Positions 1 through 7,587 are shown, counted from the first letter of the stretch. The stretch is 64,000 bases of DNA from Occallatibacter gabretensis (GCF_001449115.1 NZ_LAIJ01000009.1:1866114-1930113), one strand, 5' to 3'. Notes: a model not told the origin generated them from the letters alone. A program made the numbers and translations.

Positions 1-1203
1 CAGCACGGCGTTGGGGTCCAGCACGCTGGCCGGAATCGTATAGGTTCCATCTTCGTTTGCCGGCATCGGCTGCCCGGGAACCCAGTTGCTTGGATACTTG
101 GCAAGCTCATTCGGGTCCGAAGTAACTGGGACAATCGGCGCTGTTTTAAGGTTCCATGCAACGTAGTTCAGAGCCTGTCCGCCGGTCGGGAAATCCGCGT
201 CCGGAACCGTTGCGGTGGATACTGGATTCGCGCCTGCAATATAGCGACGCCATTCCTCGCTCTCGAAGAAATAGGTTCTGCTCTTCGATTTTGGATAAAC
301 GCCGGGAATGAATACGGGCCCACCGATATCGAAGCCGAAAATGTTCAGGCGAAGCTCCGGCGTGGGCGTGTTCGATTGCTTGGAAAAGTAATTGGCGGCA
401 TCGAATGCGTCGTTACGATTGAATTCCCATGCACCGCCGTGAAAGTTCTTGGAGCCGGACTTCAGCACCATGGTGACGGTGCCGCCGGAGCTGATGCCGT
501 AATCCGGGCTGTAGTTGCTGCTCAGCACCTGGAACTCGGCCAGAATGTCCATGGTGGGCATCAGGTCGAACTTGCCGCCCGAGCCGCGGTCATAGGCTTC
601 ACCGCCGTCGATCAGCCAGTTGTTGTGGTCCGGTCTCATGCCGTTGAAGCTGAGCCCGAATCCGCTGCCCTGCGCCGTGACACCGTTAAACGACATGATA
701 TTGCTCGAAACGCCCGTACCCAGCGTAGTCAGCGAAACCATGTTGCGGCCGTTGGTGGCCAGCTGGGTAATCTGATCGCCGGTAATCAGGTTGCTGACTT
801 CATTGGTTTCCGTCTGCAAGTGGAGCGCGTCGGCTTCCACCGTCACCGTCTGGTTGTTGGTGCCAATTTCAAGCACCGCATTTTCGGCCACCGTTGAGGC
901 CACGTTCAGCACAACGTTGGTCTTCTGGTACTGCTTGAATCCCGACGCCTCTACCTTCAGGACGTAGGTGCCGTGGTTCAGCCCCGAGAAATCGTAAAGG
1001 CCCGCGCCATTGCTTGGCGTCGACCGCGTCTCTCCAGTGGCAGTATTGGTGATGGTAACTTTTGCATTCGGTATCACAGCGCCCGTGGGATCTGTGACGC
1101 TTCCTGTCAATTCAGCGTTTTCCTGTGCGTACGCGCCCAATGACGTTGCTAGGGCCAGTAGCAACAGCAGAAGGATGTGTCTCCCTGGCAATTTGATTCT
1201 CAT
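1..1203 (-). CDS. TonB-dependent receptor with carboxypeptidase-regulatory-like domain (3' end cut off)
   Basis: The first 401 codons of a large outer-membrane receptor; the reading frame runs open through the window edge. Residues 1-26 are a signal peptide (MRIKLPGRH, a leucine run, then AYAQ). Residues about 29-112 form a carboxypeptidase-regulatory-like beta-sandwich (ELTGSVTDPTGAVIPNA, then a GLYDFSGL motif). A plug domain follows (GRNMVSLTTLGTGVSS, GLSFNGMRPDHNNWLIDGG) and the barrel begins. This architecture is the acidobacterial type of TonB-dependent transporter, usually linked to import of oligosaccharides or other polymer breakdown products. The substrate is unknown. Start is the ATG at 1203, which gives a clean signal peptide. 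LacI-like operator palindromes lie upstream. Confidence 0.92.
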   Translation of the reverse strand, partial: MRIKLPGRHILLLLLLALATSLGAYAQENAELTGSVTDPTGAVIPNAKVTITNTATGETRSTPSNGAGLYDFSGLNHGTYVLKVEASGFKQYQKTNVVLNVASTVAENAVLEIGTNNQTVTVEADALHLQTETNEVSNLITGDQITQLATNGRNMVSLTTLGTGVSSNIMSFNGVTAQGSGFGLSFNGMRPDHNNWLIDGGEAYDRGSGGKFDLMPTMDILAEFQVLSSNYSPDYGISSGGTVTMVLKSGSKNFHGGAWEFNRNDAFDAANYFSKQSNTPTPELRLNIFGFDIGGPVFIPGVYPKSKSRTYFFESEEWRRYIAGANPVSTATVPDADFPTGGQALNYVAWNLKTAPIVPVTSDPNELAKYPSNWVPGQPMPANEDGTYTIPASVLDPNAVL

Positions 1204-1251
1204 CTGACCTTCCTTTTCAAAAAGGCATGGTGCCTGGTTGCACTTCGTTTT

Positions 1252-1277
1252 TGTTGGTCTGTCCTGTTGGTCTGTCC
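1252..1277. repeat. 13-bp tandem direct repeat
   Basis: TGTTGGTCTGTCC occurs twice back to back (1252-1264 and 1265-1277), 49-74 bp upstream of the receptor start. It would lie in the 5' untranslated leader. It could be a protein-binding site or a replication-slippage duplication. Confidence 0.75.
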
Positions 1278-1420
1278 AACAATCCAGCCTGGGAACGATC
1301 GTTGTCTTGTCTCCCATTTCTCACCGCACTGCTTTCAGGGGACTCCTGAGCATTCCGTAATTCCGGAGAAATCCACCAAAGCGGATAGTGCGGATTTGCT
1401 GGTTCTGCTTTTTTGTAGGA

Positions 1421-1445
1421 AGCCACTTAATCGATTAAGTTGGCT
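1421..1445. repeat. Inverted repeat centred on CTTAATCGATTAAG
   Basis: The 14-bp sequence at 1426-1439 is a perfect palindrome. Flanks AGCCA and TTGGCT extend it to about 25 bp, with one extra T in the right arm. It sits just beyond the U-tract side of the leftward hairpin at 1450-1473. A dimeric-regulator operator is plausible. Confidence 0.6.
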
Positions 1446-1449
1446 CCTC

Positions 1450-1473
1450 AAAAAAAAGCGGCCTTCCAGCCGC
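1450..1473 (-). terminator. Rho-independent terminator-like hairpin, leftward
   Basis: Read on the minus strand: GCGGC, a six-base loop, GCCGC, then eight consecutive T. It could end the RDD-family transcript arriving from 1695, or act as an attenuator in the leader of the TonB receptor. Confidence 0.7.
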
Positions 1474-1478
1474 ATGTG

Positions 1479-1508
1479 ATTTAACTCTCTTCAGAAACGC
1501 AATGTCAA
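1479..1508 (-). promoter_or_regulatory. Promoter candidate for the TonB receptor
   Basis: On the minus strand a perfect TTGACA (1503-1508) is followed, after 18 bp, by TTAAAT (1479-1484). Predicted transcription would start near 1472, so the hairpin at 1450-1473 would be at the very 5' end of the RNA. Confidence 0.45.
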
Positions 1509-1574
1509 GAAATTGTCATATCATTTTTATGAACGATTGGAAACGAAGGGGTTACTTAAGTCGCAAGAAATTAA

Positions 1575-1587
1575 GTTAAACGTTTAC
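1575..1587. promoter_or_regulatory. LacI-family-like operator 1
   Basis: TAAACGTTTA (1577-1586) is a perfect 10-bp palindrome with the central CG typical of LacI/GalR-family operators. It is 67 bp upstream of the -35 candidate for the receptor. Confidence 0.45.
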
Positions 1588-1653
1588 AGCGGCTTGCCGC
1601 CGAAAATGCATTGGCGGAGAGTCAAAATGAGGAAAATTAGCACCTCTTAAAGT

Positions 1654-1665
1654 GCAAACGTTTTC
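1654..1665. promoter_or_regulatory. LacI-family-like operator 2
   Basis: GCAAACGTTTTC contains the palindrome AAACGTTT (1656-1663) and shares the AAACGTTT core with the site at 1577. The two centres are about 78 bp apart, consistent with paired operators. Confidence 0.45.
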
Positions 1666-1694
1666 ATTTAAGGGTTACTCGTGGGCGACTTCCC

Positions 1695-2573
1695 CTAACC
1701 CATTCGGGTTATGTCACGTAGTTGCCGTGCCGTCGCCTCCAGAAACGTCTCCGTGCTCACTCCGGCAGGCATCTCCAGGCCCGATTTAGCCCTCAGCGCG
1801 ACTGAAATTCGCTCCGCCAGAGTCGCCCGCGTGCCAAGCGGCATATCGAGCCGCCGTGACAGAAAGTTCTCCAGCACCTCTAGATCGCCAGCAGCCAGTT
1901 TGGCGATATTGACAGGCGGCAGGCTCACGCGCATGTGTGGTTCAGCCGGCAGGGTCAGCGGAGTTACGCTGAAAGCCGTAAAAATGCGCGAGCCCGAATC
2001 CCCCCACAGCGGAGCTTCTTGGGGCCGATCCCGTACAACAATCGTTCCCGCCACCAGATCCCCCAGCCGCTGGTTCTGCCGTGTCACAAACACCGTCACA
2101 ATGCCCACCGCATAGAACGTAGGAATCTGGTCCACAATCCGAATGAAATTGCGGGCCATCGATTCCAGAATGCCGATAGGGCGCCCCGAGCGCTGAATCA
2201 CGCGAATCCTGGCAATCTTTTTGCCCGGAGTCTGCCCATTCCAGAAAGCCTCAAACAGCGTGAAATAACCCCACTGCAGCAGAAACACCAGGAAGATGAC
2301 AATCCCCGTGATCCACTGCTCAGACAGGCGGCTGAACGCATGAAAGGCCGGCGCTAAAACGCTGAAGACAATGATCAGCACGAAAAGGCTCACGACCCAG
2401 AGCAGGGAATCGATCAATATGGCAATAAAGCGGCTGCCAATGCCCGCCAACGGCATCTCAATCGCCACCAATTCCGGTGTATCGATCGCGTGGCGTTCCG
2501 GATTCATGGCCTCTGCGTTAACCTGATCCAGTCCCATCTGTTCCAGTCTTGTCGAATTAGGGTTCGTACTCAT
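1695..2573 (-). CDS. RDD family membrane protein
   Basis: 292 aa from the ATG at 2573; an in-frame TTG at 2594 is less likely. An N-terminal cytoplasmic stretch leads into the RDD domain: the eponymous region reads GSRFIAILIDSLLW, followed by hydrophobic segments and the PGKKIARIRV signature, then QRLGDLVAGTIVV. The C-terminal third is soluble. RDD proteins are polytopic membrane proteins of mostly unknown function, some linked to ion transport. The start codon overlaps that of the divergent SpoIIM-family gene. RDD and SpoIIM genes commonly neighbour MoxR/DUF58 genes, which here lie about 44 kb away. Confidence 0.88.
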   Translation of the reverse strand: MSTNPNSTRLEQMGLDQVNAEAMNPERHAIDTPELVAIEMPLAGIGSRFIAILIDSLLWVVSLFVLIIVFSVLAPAFHAFSRLSEQWITGIVIFLVFLLQWGYFTLFEAFWNGQTPGKKIARIRVIQRSGRPIGILESMARNFIRIVDQIPTFYAVGIVTVFVTRQNQRLGDLVAGTIVVRDRPQEAPLWGDSGSRIFTAFSVTPLTLPAEPHMRVSLPPVNIAKLAAGDLEVLENFLSRRLDMPLGTRATLAERISVALRAKSGLEMPAGVSTETFLEATARQLRDITRMG

Positions 2574-3555
2574 GGCAAATACTATTGTCTCCAACCTCTG
2601 GCTCCAAAAGCGACGCCCTTACTGGAGCCGCCTTGAAGCGTTGCTCGCCGCTGTCAACTCCGGGGGCATCAAGCAGCTCTCCCGCGCCGAAATGCGGGAG
2701 ATGACCCTGCTCTACCGGCAGGTAGCCTCTGATCTCTCCGTGCTCCGCCGCGACGGAACCGCACAGACCTATGCTACCCATGTCAATCAACTGCTGGCTC
2801 GCGCCCACCATATCATCTATGCCGGTCGTAAAACGAGCGCAATACATCTCCTCCGCTATCTGCGCGACGAATACCCGGAGATCTTCCGCCGCAATCTTGC
2901 CTACGTCGGGTTCTCCGTCGGTATAACACTGGCCTGTTGCGCACTCGGCGCAATCATCACCAGCACCCACATTGACTTCATGCGCCACTTCCTCGGCCCG
3001 CAGATGATCGCCACCATGGAGCGCCACGAAATGTGGACGCACTCCGTCGTCAGTGTCGCTCCCACCGCCACCAGCGCCATCATGACCAACAATCTCTCGG
3101 TCAGCTTCGTCACCTTCGCCGGCGGAATCACCTTCGGTCTCCTCACCCTGTTCTCGCTCTACAACAACGGAATGATGCTCGGTGTCATCGGTGCGGCCTG
3201 CCACCACTACGGCATGTCCGTCGCACTCTGGAGCTTCGTAGCTCCCCACGGCTCTTTGGAACTTCCCGCAATCATCTTCGCCGGAGCAGCCGGCCTCCGC
3301 CTCGCACACGGAATGGTCTTTCCCGGCGCACTGCGCTGGAAAGACGCCGTCGCCCAGAGCGGCATGGAAGCCGCACGTCTCGTCTCCGGCACCATCCCCA
3401 TGCTCGTCGTTGCCGGCTGCCTCGAAGGTTTTTTCTCGCCATCCTCAGCTCCCGTCTGGCTCAAGTTCACCGTAGGCGGCATGCTTTTCGCCTTCCTCAA
3501 CGCCTGGCTCTTCGGCGCAGGCAAACAATCTGCAGACTCCAGTTCCACAGTCTGA
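2572..3555 (+). CDS. SpoIIM-family (DUF95) integral membrane protein
   Basis: 327 aa. A soluble N-terminal helical region (about 1-105, with the LYRQVASDLSVLRRDG motif typical of this family in non-sporulators) precedes several membrane segments, the first near residues 107-129. The gene begins at ATG 2572, which overlaps the divergent RDD start so closely that the two share CATG. A weak AGGG lies about 11 nt upstream. The name comes from a Bacillus sporulation membrane protein, but homologues in Gram-negative non-sporulators have no defined role. The neighbouring RDD gene supports a joint membrane function, perhaps as partner of the MoxR system. Confidence 0.85.
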   Translation: MANTIVSNLWLQKRRPYWSRLEALLAAVNSGGIKQLSRAEMREMTLLYRQVASDLSVLRRDGTAQTYATHVNQLLARAHHIIYAGRKTSAIHLLRYLRDEYPEIFRRNLAYVGFSVGITLACCALGAIITSTHIDFMRHFLGPQMIATMERHEMWTHSVVSVAPTATSAIMTNNLSVSFVTFAGGITFGLLTLFSLYNNGMMLGVIGAACHHYGMSVALWSFVAPHGSLELPAIIFAGAAGLRLAHGMVFPGALRWKDAVAQSGMEAARLVSGTIPMLVVAGCLEGFFSPSSAPVWLKFTVGGMLFAFLNAWLFGAGKQSADSSSTV

Positions 3556-3690
3556 GCCAGGGATGCAGGTTCCGGACGCAGGTCCCGTAACTTTTTTCTC
3601 GTTCAGAGCGTATACACAGAGGATCGAGACGGATAGAAGCCTTGAATTCGTCCGATTTATAGTTGCTCTAGGAAGGGGTCGAAGCCCACG

Positions 3691-4776
3691 ATGCATTCCG
3701 TCATCCATCCAAATAGACAGGCCTCGCGCCTGCTGTCGCTCATCGCCGCCATCTGCATCCTGCTTATCGCCGCTCAAACCGCAGCCACAGCGCAGGATGC
3801 CCCCAGCATCATCGGCACCTCACCGCTAGGCGGCCTCTCCGGCGCAACTGATTGGATCAACTCCAAGCCGCTGACAGCAAAAGAGCTTAAAGGCAAAGTC
3901 GTTCTGATCGATTTCTGGGCCTACTCCTGCATCAACTGCATCCGCTCCGTTCCATATCTCCGCGCCTGGGCAGATAAATACAAAGACAGCGGCCTCGTCG
4001 TCATCGGAGTCCACACTCCCGAATTCGACTTCGAAAAGGAACTCCCTAACGTCCAGCACGCCGTCAAAAAATTCAACATCACGTATCCCGTTGCGCTCGA
4101 TAGCAACAACGCCATCTGGGACGCCTTCCACAACCAATACTGGCCTGCCTCGTACTTCATCGATGCCACTGGAAAAGTCCGGTATACCCACTTCGGAGAA
4201 GGTGAATACGATCAGTCTGAGCACCACATTCAGGAGCTGCTCAAAGAAGCCAACGCCAAGTCCATGCCCGCCGGCACCGTCAGCGTGGAAGGGCAGGGAG
4301 CCGAAGCCGCAGCCGATATGAAGGACGTCAAATCGCCCGAAACCTATATCGGATATTCCCGCGCCGACCACTTCGGCTCGCCGGAAGGAATGATGCGCGA
4401 TATGGATCAGGTCTATACCATCCCCAATGACCTGCGCATCAACGAGTGGGGACTGGCGGGGAAATGGCATGATCAGGAGCAGGTGGCCGTTTTAAAAAGC
4501 TCCACCGGCAAAATCGCCTTCCGCTTTTACGCCCGCGATCTCCATCTCGTCCTCGGTCCCACCGCAAGCGGCAAGCCAGTCCGCTTCCGCGTCACAATAG
4601 ACGGCCAGGCTCCCGGCGATAATCACGGAATCGATACCGACGCGCAAGGCAACGGCGTCGTCACGGAGCACCGTTTGTATCAACTCGTGCGTCTAAAAGG
4701 TGCGGTAAAGGACCACGTCTTCGTCATAGAATTCCTCGACCCCGGCGTCCAGGCATTCTCCTTCACCTTCGGTTAA
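3691..4776 (+). CDS. Exported thioredoxin-like thiol-disulfide oxidoreductase, DipZ/TlpA type
   Basis: 361 aa. Signal peptide at about 10-35. A redoxin fold follows with active-site motif S-C80-I-N-C83, then the HTPEFDFEKE segment and the cis-Pro region WPASYFID. The C-terminal 150 residues form a second beta-rich domain matching the carbohydrate-binding-like C-terminus of DipZ-type proteins (YIGYSRADHFGS near its start). The electron-transfer membrane half of full DipZ is missing, so reductant must come from elsewhere. It lies 19 bp upstream of an exported methionine sulfoxide reductase, so it may reduce MsrB in the periplasm (inference). Confidence 0.85.
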   Translation: MHSVIHPNRQASRLLSLIAAICILLIAAQTAATAQDAPSIIGTSPLGGLSGATDWINSKPLTAKELKGKVVLIDFWAYSCINCIRSVPYLRAWADKYKDSGLVVIGVHTPEFDFEKELPNVQHAVKKFNITYPVALDSNNAIWDAFHNQYWPASYFIDATGKVRYTHFGEGEYDQSEHHIQELLKEANAKSMPAGTVSVEGQGAEAAADMKDVKSPETYIGYSRADHFGSPEGMMRDMDQVYTIPNDLRINEWGLAGKWHDQEQVAVLKSSTGKIAFRFYARDLHLVLGPTASGKPVRFRVTIDGQAPGDNHGIDTDAQGNGVVTEHRLYQLVRLKGAVKDHVFVIEFLDPGVQAFSFTFG

Positions 4777-4795
4777 AGCCCGACAGAGGTACCCC

Positions 4796-5374
4796 ATGTT
4801 CAAGTCAGATATCGCGTCCCCCCACATCACTCGTCGCGCTTTTTTTATTGCCGCCGGCGCCACTGCCGCAGCCGCTGTATTCACCTTGCGTAAAAACATC
4901 GTTTACGCCGCCGCGCCGCCTAAAGAAGTCAAAATCGTCCAATTCACTCCCGCCGGCCAGCGCGGCGATGTCGTCACACTGCCCGTCGTCGTCAAATCCG
5001 ATGCCGATTGGAAAAGCCAGCTATCGCGGGACGCCTATGAAGTCACGCGCCACGCAGGCACAGAGCAGCCCTATAGCGGCCAGTACTGGAACCTCCACGA
5101 CAAGGGCATCTATCACTGCATCTGCTGCAATATCCCGCTCTTCAACTCCGACACCAAGTTCGAATCCGGTACCGGCTGGCCCAGCTTCTGGCAGCCCATC
5201 GCCAAGGAAAATGTTCGCGAAAGCAACGATCTCTCTCTCGGCGTGTTGCGCACTGCCGTCAACTGCCGCCTTTGTGACGCGCACCTCGGCCACGTCTTCG
5301 ACGACGGCCCCCAACCTACAGGCCTCCGCTATTGCATGAACTCAGTCTCACTCAAATTCGCAAAGCTAGCCTGA
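4796..5374 (+). CDS. msrB: Peptide-methionine (R)-S-oxide reductase, exported
   Basis: 192 aa. Reduces methionine-R-sulfoxide in proteins. Zinc ligands C108-x2-C111 and C157-x2-C160, the GTGWPSFWQP motif (125-134) and catalytic C180 in RYCMNS are all present. The N-terminus (about 1-40) carries a twin-arginine-like signal, ITRRAFF followed by an Ala-rich hydrophobic stretch, so the enzyme is probably exported folded by Tat. Most bacterial MsrB proteins are cytoplasmic. It is probably co-transcribed with the exported thioredoxin-like gene 19 bp upstream. Confidence 0.93.
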   Translation: MFKSDIASPHITRRAFFIAAGATAAAAVFTLRKNIVYAAAPPKEVKIVQFTPAGQRGDVVTLPVVVKSDADWKSQLSRDAYEVTRHAGTEQPYSGQYWNLHDKGIYHCICCNIPLFNSDTKFESGTGWPSFWQPIAKENVRESNDLSLGVLRTAVNCRLCDAHLGHVFDDGPQPTGLRYCMNSVSLKFAKLA

Positions 5375-5412
5375 TCGCCAGCGTCAGGTTTTTGTATCAG
5401 GCGATGGCTTTG

Positions 5413-5490
5413 CAGGTTGCGAAAAAGTCATTGCTTTGAAAGGGCACCGCTTCACAGGCTGCGGAAAAACTCCATGCTTTGAAAGGGCAC
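5413..5490. repeat. Imperfect tandem repeat of about 42 bp
   Basis: Two copies of a unit running from CAGG(T/C)TGCG through GCTTTGAAAGGGCAC, at 5413-5447 and 5455-5490. TGCTTTGAAAGGGCAC is identical in both (5432-5447 and 5475-5490). The second copy leads directly into the REP-like hairpin. Confidence 0.7.
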
Positions 5491-5555
5491 GGCTTTAGCC
5501 GTGCCGTAAGTCGAGCAAGATGAATGCGGCTTTAGCCGCTGAGGGAAGGTTTTTG
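5478..5555. repeat. REP-like dispersed palindromic repeat, copy 1
   Basis: Hairpin 1 is the 20-bp palindrome at 5486-5505 (GGCACGGCT, TT, AGCCGTGCC). Hairpin 2 at 5526-5539 is GCGGCTTTAGCCGC, followed by TGAGGGAAGGTTTTT. The same architecture recurs at 27586-27655 and 63306-63385. It is always extragenic, as expected of REP/BIME elements. Confidence 0.7.
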
Positions 5556-5638
5556 CGGTTACTGCGACAAAATGGGTCTTTTTCCGCACTCTGTTCAGCC
5601 GTGCCAACCACTGAAGCTCACCAGTGCAAAATAGAAAT

Positions 5639-6127
5639 ATGTCTGAGATGGACTTTACCCAGATCCTCATCGAAGTCAGCGCATTCGCGAAATCCACCAT
5701 CGATCTCGCTGCCCTGCAGAACTTCATCGTCGAGATCATCCCCGAGCGCCTGCCGTACTACAACTGGACCGGCTTCTACATGCTCGATCCCAACGACCCG
5801 GATACGCTCGTCCTCGGCCCCTATCGCGGAGCGCCCACCGAGCACGTGCGCATCCCCGTCACCCAGGGAATCTGCGGAGCCGCCGTCGCCCAAAACAGCA
5901 CCGTCATCATCGACGATGTGCACTCCGACCCGCGCTACCTCGCCTGCTCACTCGAAACCAAATCCGAAATCGTCGTCCCCATCCGCGCCCACGGCGCAGT
6001 CGTAGGCGAGATCGACATAGACAGCCACGACCTCGCAGCCTTCACCGCACATGATAGTGAATTCCTGGAGCAATGCGCCGCCATCGTGGGCAGCTTCATC
6101 GAAACCAATCAACCAGCCTCAAAGTAG
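5639..6127 (+). CDS. GAF domain protein resembling free methionine-R-sulfoxide reductase
   Basis: 162 aa from ATG 5639; a GTG at 5624 is an alternative. A single GAF domain fills the protein. Family motifs include NWTGFYML, LGPYRG, QGICGAAV, DVHSDPRYLAC and SEIVVPI followed by GEIDIDS. These match free methionine-(R)-sulfoxide reductase (fRMsr/YeaZ-type GAF). Cys79 (GICG) and Cys103 (LACS) correspond to two of the three redox cysteines of the E. coli enzyme. The usual first one, in PAC, is replaced by PTE. The gene follows exported msrB, but no signal peptide is visible, so it should be cytoplasmic. Its 3' end overlaps the convergent CHY gene by 19 bp. Confidence 0.75.
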   Translation: MSEMDFTQILIEVSAFAKSTIDLAALQNFIVEIIPERLPYYNWTGFYMLDPNDPDTLVLGPYRGAPTEHVRIPVTQGICGAAVAQNSTVIIDDVHSDPRYLACSLETKSEIVVPIRAHGAVVGEIDIDSHDLAAFTAHDSEFLEQCAAIVGSFIETNQPASK

Positions 6128-6441
6128 AACTGGTAATGCTTCCTGCACCCGGGATTAAACGTCGCCCCACACGCAGGGCACTCATAGCCGCTCGCCATGT
6201 ATTGCTCAATACTCATCTCACGCCCGCACGCGCCGCAAAGCACCGCGGTCTCACCCCACTCCGCCCGCGGCCACACCTCGATCGCGTGACCCGCAAGCGC
6301 CTCGTGGCAATCCTTGCACGCGTAATAAACCCCGCAGCACTTCATCTTGATCGCAATAATGTCCAGATCACTCCTGTAATGCGCGCACCGCGTCTGCGCA
6401 TCCAGCTCCACTCCGCAAACCTCTGGCCGTAACACCGTCAT
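6109..6441 (-). CDS. CHY zinc-finger protein
   Basis: 110 aa, dense in Cys and His pairs: CGVELDAQTRCAHY, KCCGVYYACKDCH, CGACGREMS and CPACGATFNPGCRKHY. This spacing is that of the CHY-type zinc finger, also found in the yeast mitochondrial import factor Hot13. Bacterial members are short stand-alone proteins of unknown role, probably metal or redox sensing. It is convergent with and overlaps the GAF gene. Confidence 0.85.
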   Translation of the reverse strand: MTVLRPEVCGVELDAQTRCAHYRSDLDIIAIKMKCCGVYYACKDCHEALAGHAIEVWPRAEWGETAVLCGACGREMSIEQYMASGYECPACGATFNPGCRKHYQFYFEAG

Positions 6442-6498
6442 AGACCCCAGATTACCGAATCCTGTTGATTCACCATCTAGTGCGCCCCATAATGATGC

Positions 6499-7587
6499 AT
6501 GGCGTCCTCTTCTTCCTTTATCCCATCTTCAGAACTGGCTGCCCCCGCCGCGCAGCCCCCACTCCCGCGCGAATGCTCCTTCACAGAATCCGACTGGCGC
6601 GCTCTCGCCGTCTTCTGGTACCCCGTCGCCCACTCCCGCCAGGTCACCGACAAGCCCTTCGCCGTCCGCCTTCTCGATGAACGCGTAGTCCTCTATCGCC
6701 TCTCGAACGGCACCGTCTCGGCCGCCCGCGACATCTGCTATCACCGCGGCGTTCCGCTCAGTCTCGGCCATGTGGAAGGCGACGAGATCATCTGCAAATA
6801 CCACGGCCTTCGCTACGATTCCACAGGCCGCTGCATCTGCATCCCCGCGCATCCCAACGGGCCCATCTCTCCACGCCTGCATCTCGACATGTATCAGGCG
6901 CAGGAAAAGTACGGCCTTATCTGGGTTCGCCTCTTAAATAACAATCTGGACAACGGCCAGCAGGAACTCCCCGAGCTAGCCGAATGGGAGGACCCCGACT
7001 ACCTTCAGGTCCATCTCGACAGCGTAGATATCAAAGCCGCCGCGGGCCGCCAGGTCGAAGGCTTCCTCGACGTCAGCCACTTCGCCTTCGTCCACAAAGA
7101 GAGCTTCGGCGAGCCCGACAACCCCGTTGTGCCCGACTACAAAGTCACCAAAACCAATCGCGGCTTCATCGCCGACTACATCAGCTCTGTCAGCAACTAC
7201 GCCCACGGCTACAAGCACCTCGCTCCGGCGGACTTCCCCTGGCATCGCCGCTTCGAAGTCTATCTGCCCTTCACAGCCAAGCTCACCGTCATCTTCCCCG
7301 GCGGCGGCAAGCTGCAAATCCTCAATGCAGCATCGCCCGTATCCGCGCGCAAAACCAAACTCTTCGTCCCCATCTGCCGCAACTTCGACAAGGACGCGCC
7401 CATCGAGAACACTCTCGACTTCAACTACCAGATCTTCGCCGAAGACATTGAAATAGTAGAGACGCAATACCCTGAAGACCTGCCGCTCAATCTCCACGAT
7501 GAAGCGCACTTTCCCGCAGACCGCAGCTCAGTCACCTATCGCAAAGGTCTAGCCGCACTCGGCCTCGGTCGCACCTTCACCGCATGA
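6499..7587 (+). CDS. Rieske 2Fe-2S aromatic ring-hydroxylating oxygenase, alpha subunit
   Basis: 362 aa. The N-terminal Rieske domain has C80-x-H82 and C99-x2-H102 as cluster ligands. The C-terminal catalytic domain carries the mononuclear iron motif D-x2-H-x4-H (DVSHFAFVH), near residues 190-200. Size and single-subunit layout fit VanA/phthalate-4,5-dioxygenase-type oxygenases, which demethylate or hydroxylate aromatic substrates using a separate reductase. No reductase gene is adjacent, so the substrate and electron donor cannot be assigned. Start ATG 6499 precedes a Ser-rich tail. Confidence 0.88.
   Translation: MASSSSFIPSSELAAPAAQPPLPRECSFTESDWRALAVFWYPVAHSRQVTDKPFAVRLLDERVVLYRLSNGTVSAARDICYHRGVPLSLGHVEGDEIICKYHGLRYDSTGRCICIPAHPNGPISPRLHLDMYQAQEKYGLIWVRLLNNNLDNGQQELPELAEWEDPDYLQVHLDSVDIKAAAGRQVEGFLDVSHFAFVHKESFGEPDNPVVPDYKVTKTNRGFIADYISSVSNYAHGYKHLAPADFPWHRRFEVYLPFTAKLTVIFPGGGKLQILNAASPVSARKTKLFVPICRNFDKDAPIENTLDFNYQIFAEDIEIVETQYPEDLPLNLHDEAHFPADRSSVTYRKGLAALGLGRTFTA

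Larger units (their letters stand above)
1204..1694. other. Intergenic region upstream of the TonB receptor
   Basis: 491 bp without a supported gene. It holds a 13-bp tandem repeat, a 14-bp perfect palindrome inside a longer inverted repeat, a terminator-like hairpin reading leftward, a leftward promoter candidate and two AAACGTTT-centred palindromes, each listed separately. It is more AT-rich than its surroundings, as expected of a control region. Short open frames here on both strands have no recognisable protein features. Confidence 0.7.
5375..5638. other. Repeat-filled intergenic region
   Basis: 264 bp between msrB and the GAF gene. It consists of an imperfect tandem repeat and a REP-like double hairpin (listed separately). 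No coding sequence is supported. Confidence 0.7.

Noticed and set aside
1177..1479. 100-codon plus-strand ORF in the receptor control region
   Set aside because: Overlaps the receptor start, the tandem repeat and the terminator hairpin, and lacks any protein feature.
3826..4470. 214-codon minus-strand ORF inside the thioredoxin-like gene
   Set aside because: A shadow of the plus-strand gene, which has clear active-site motifs and a signal peptide.
5413..5555. CRISPR array
   Set aside because: Only two or three imperfect repeat units of unequal length, with no regular spacers and no cas genes.
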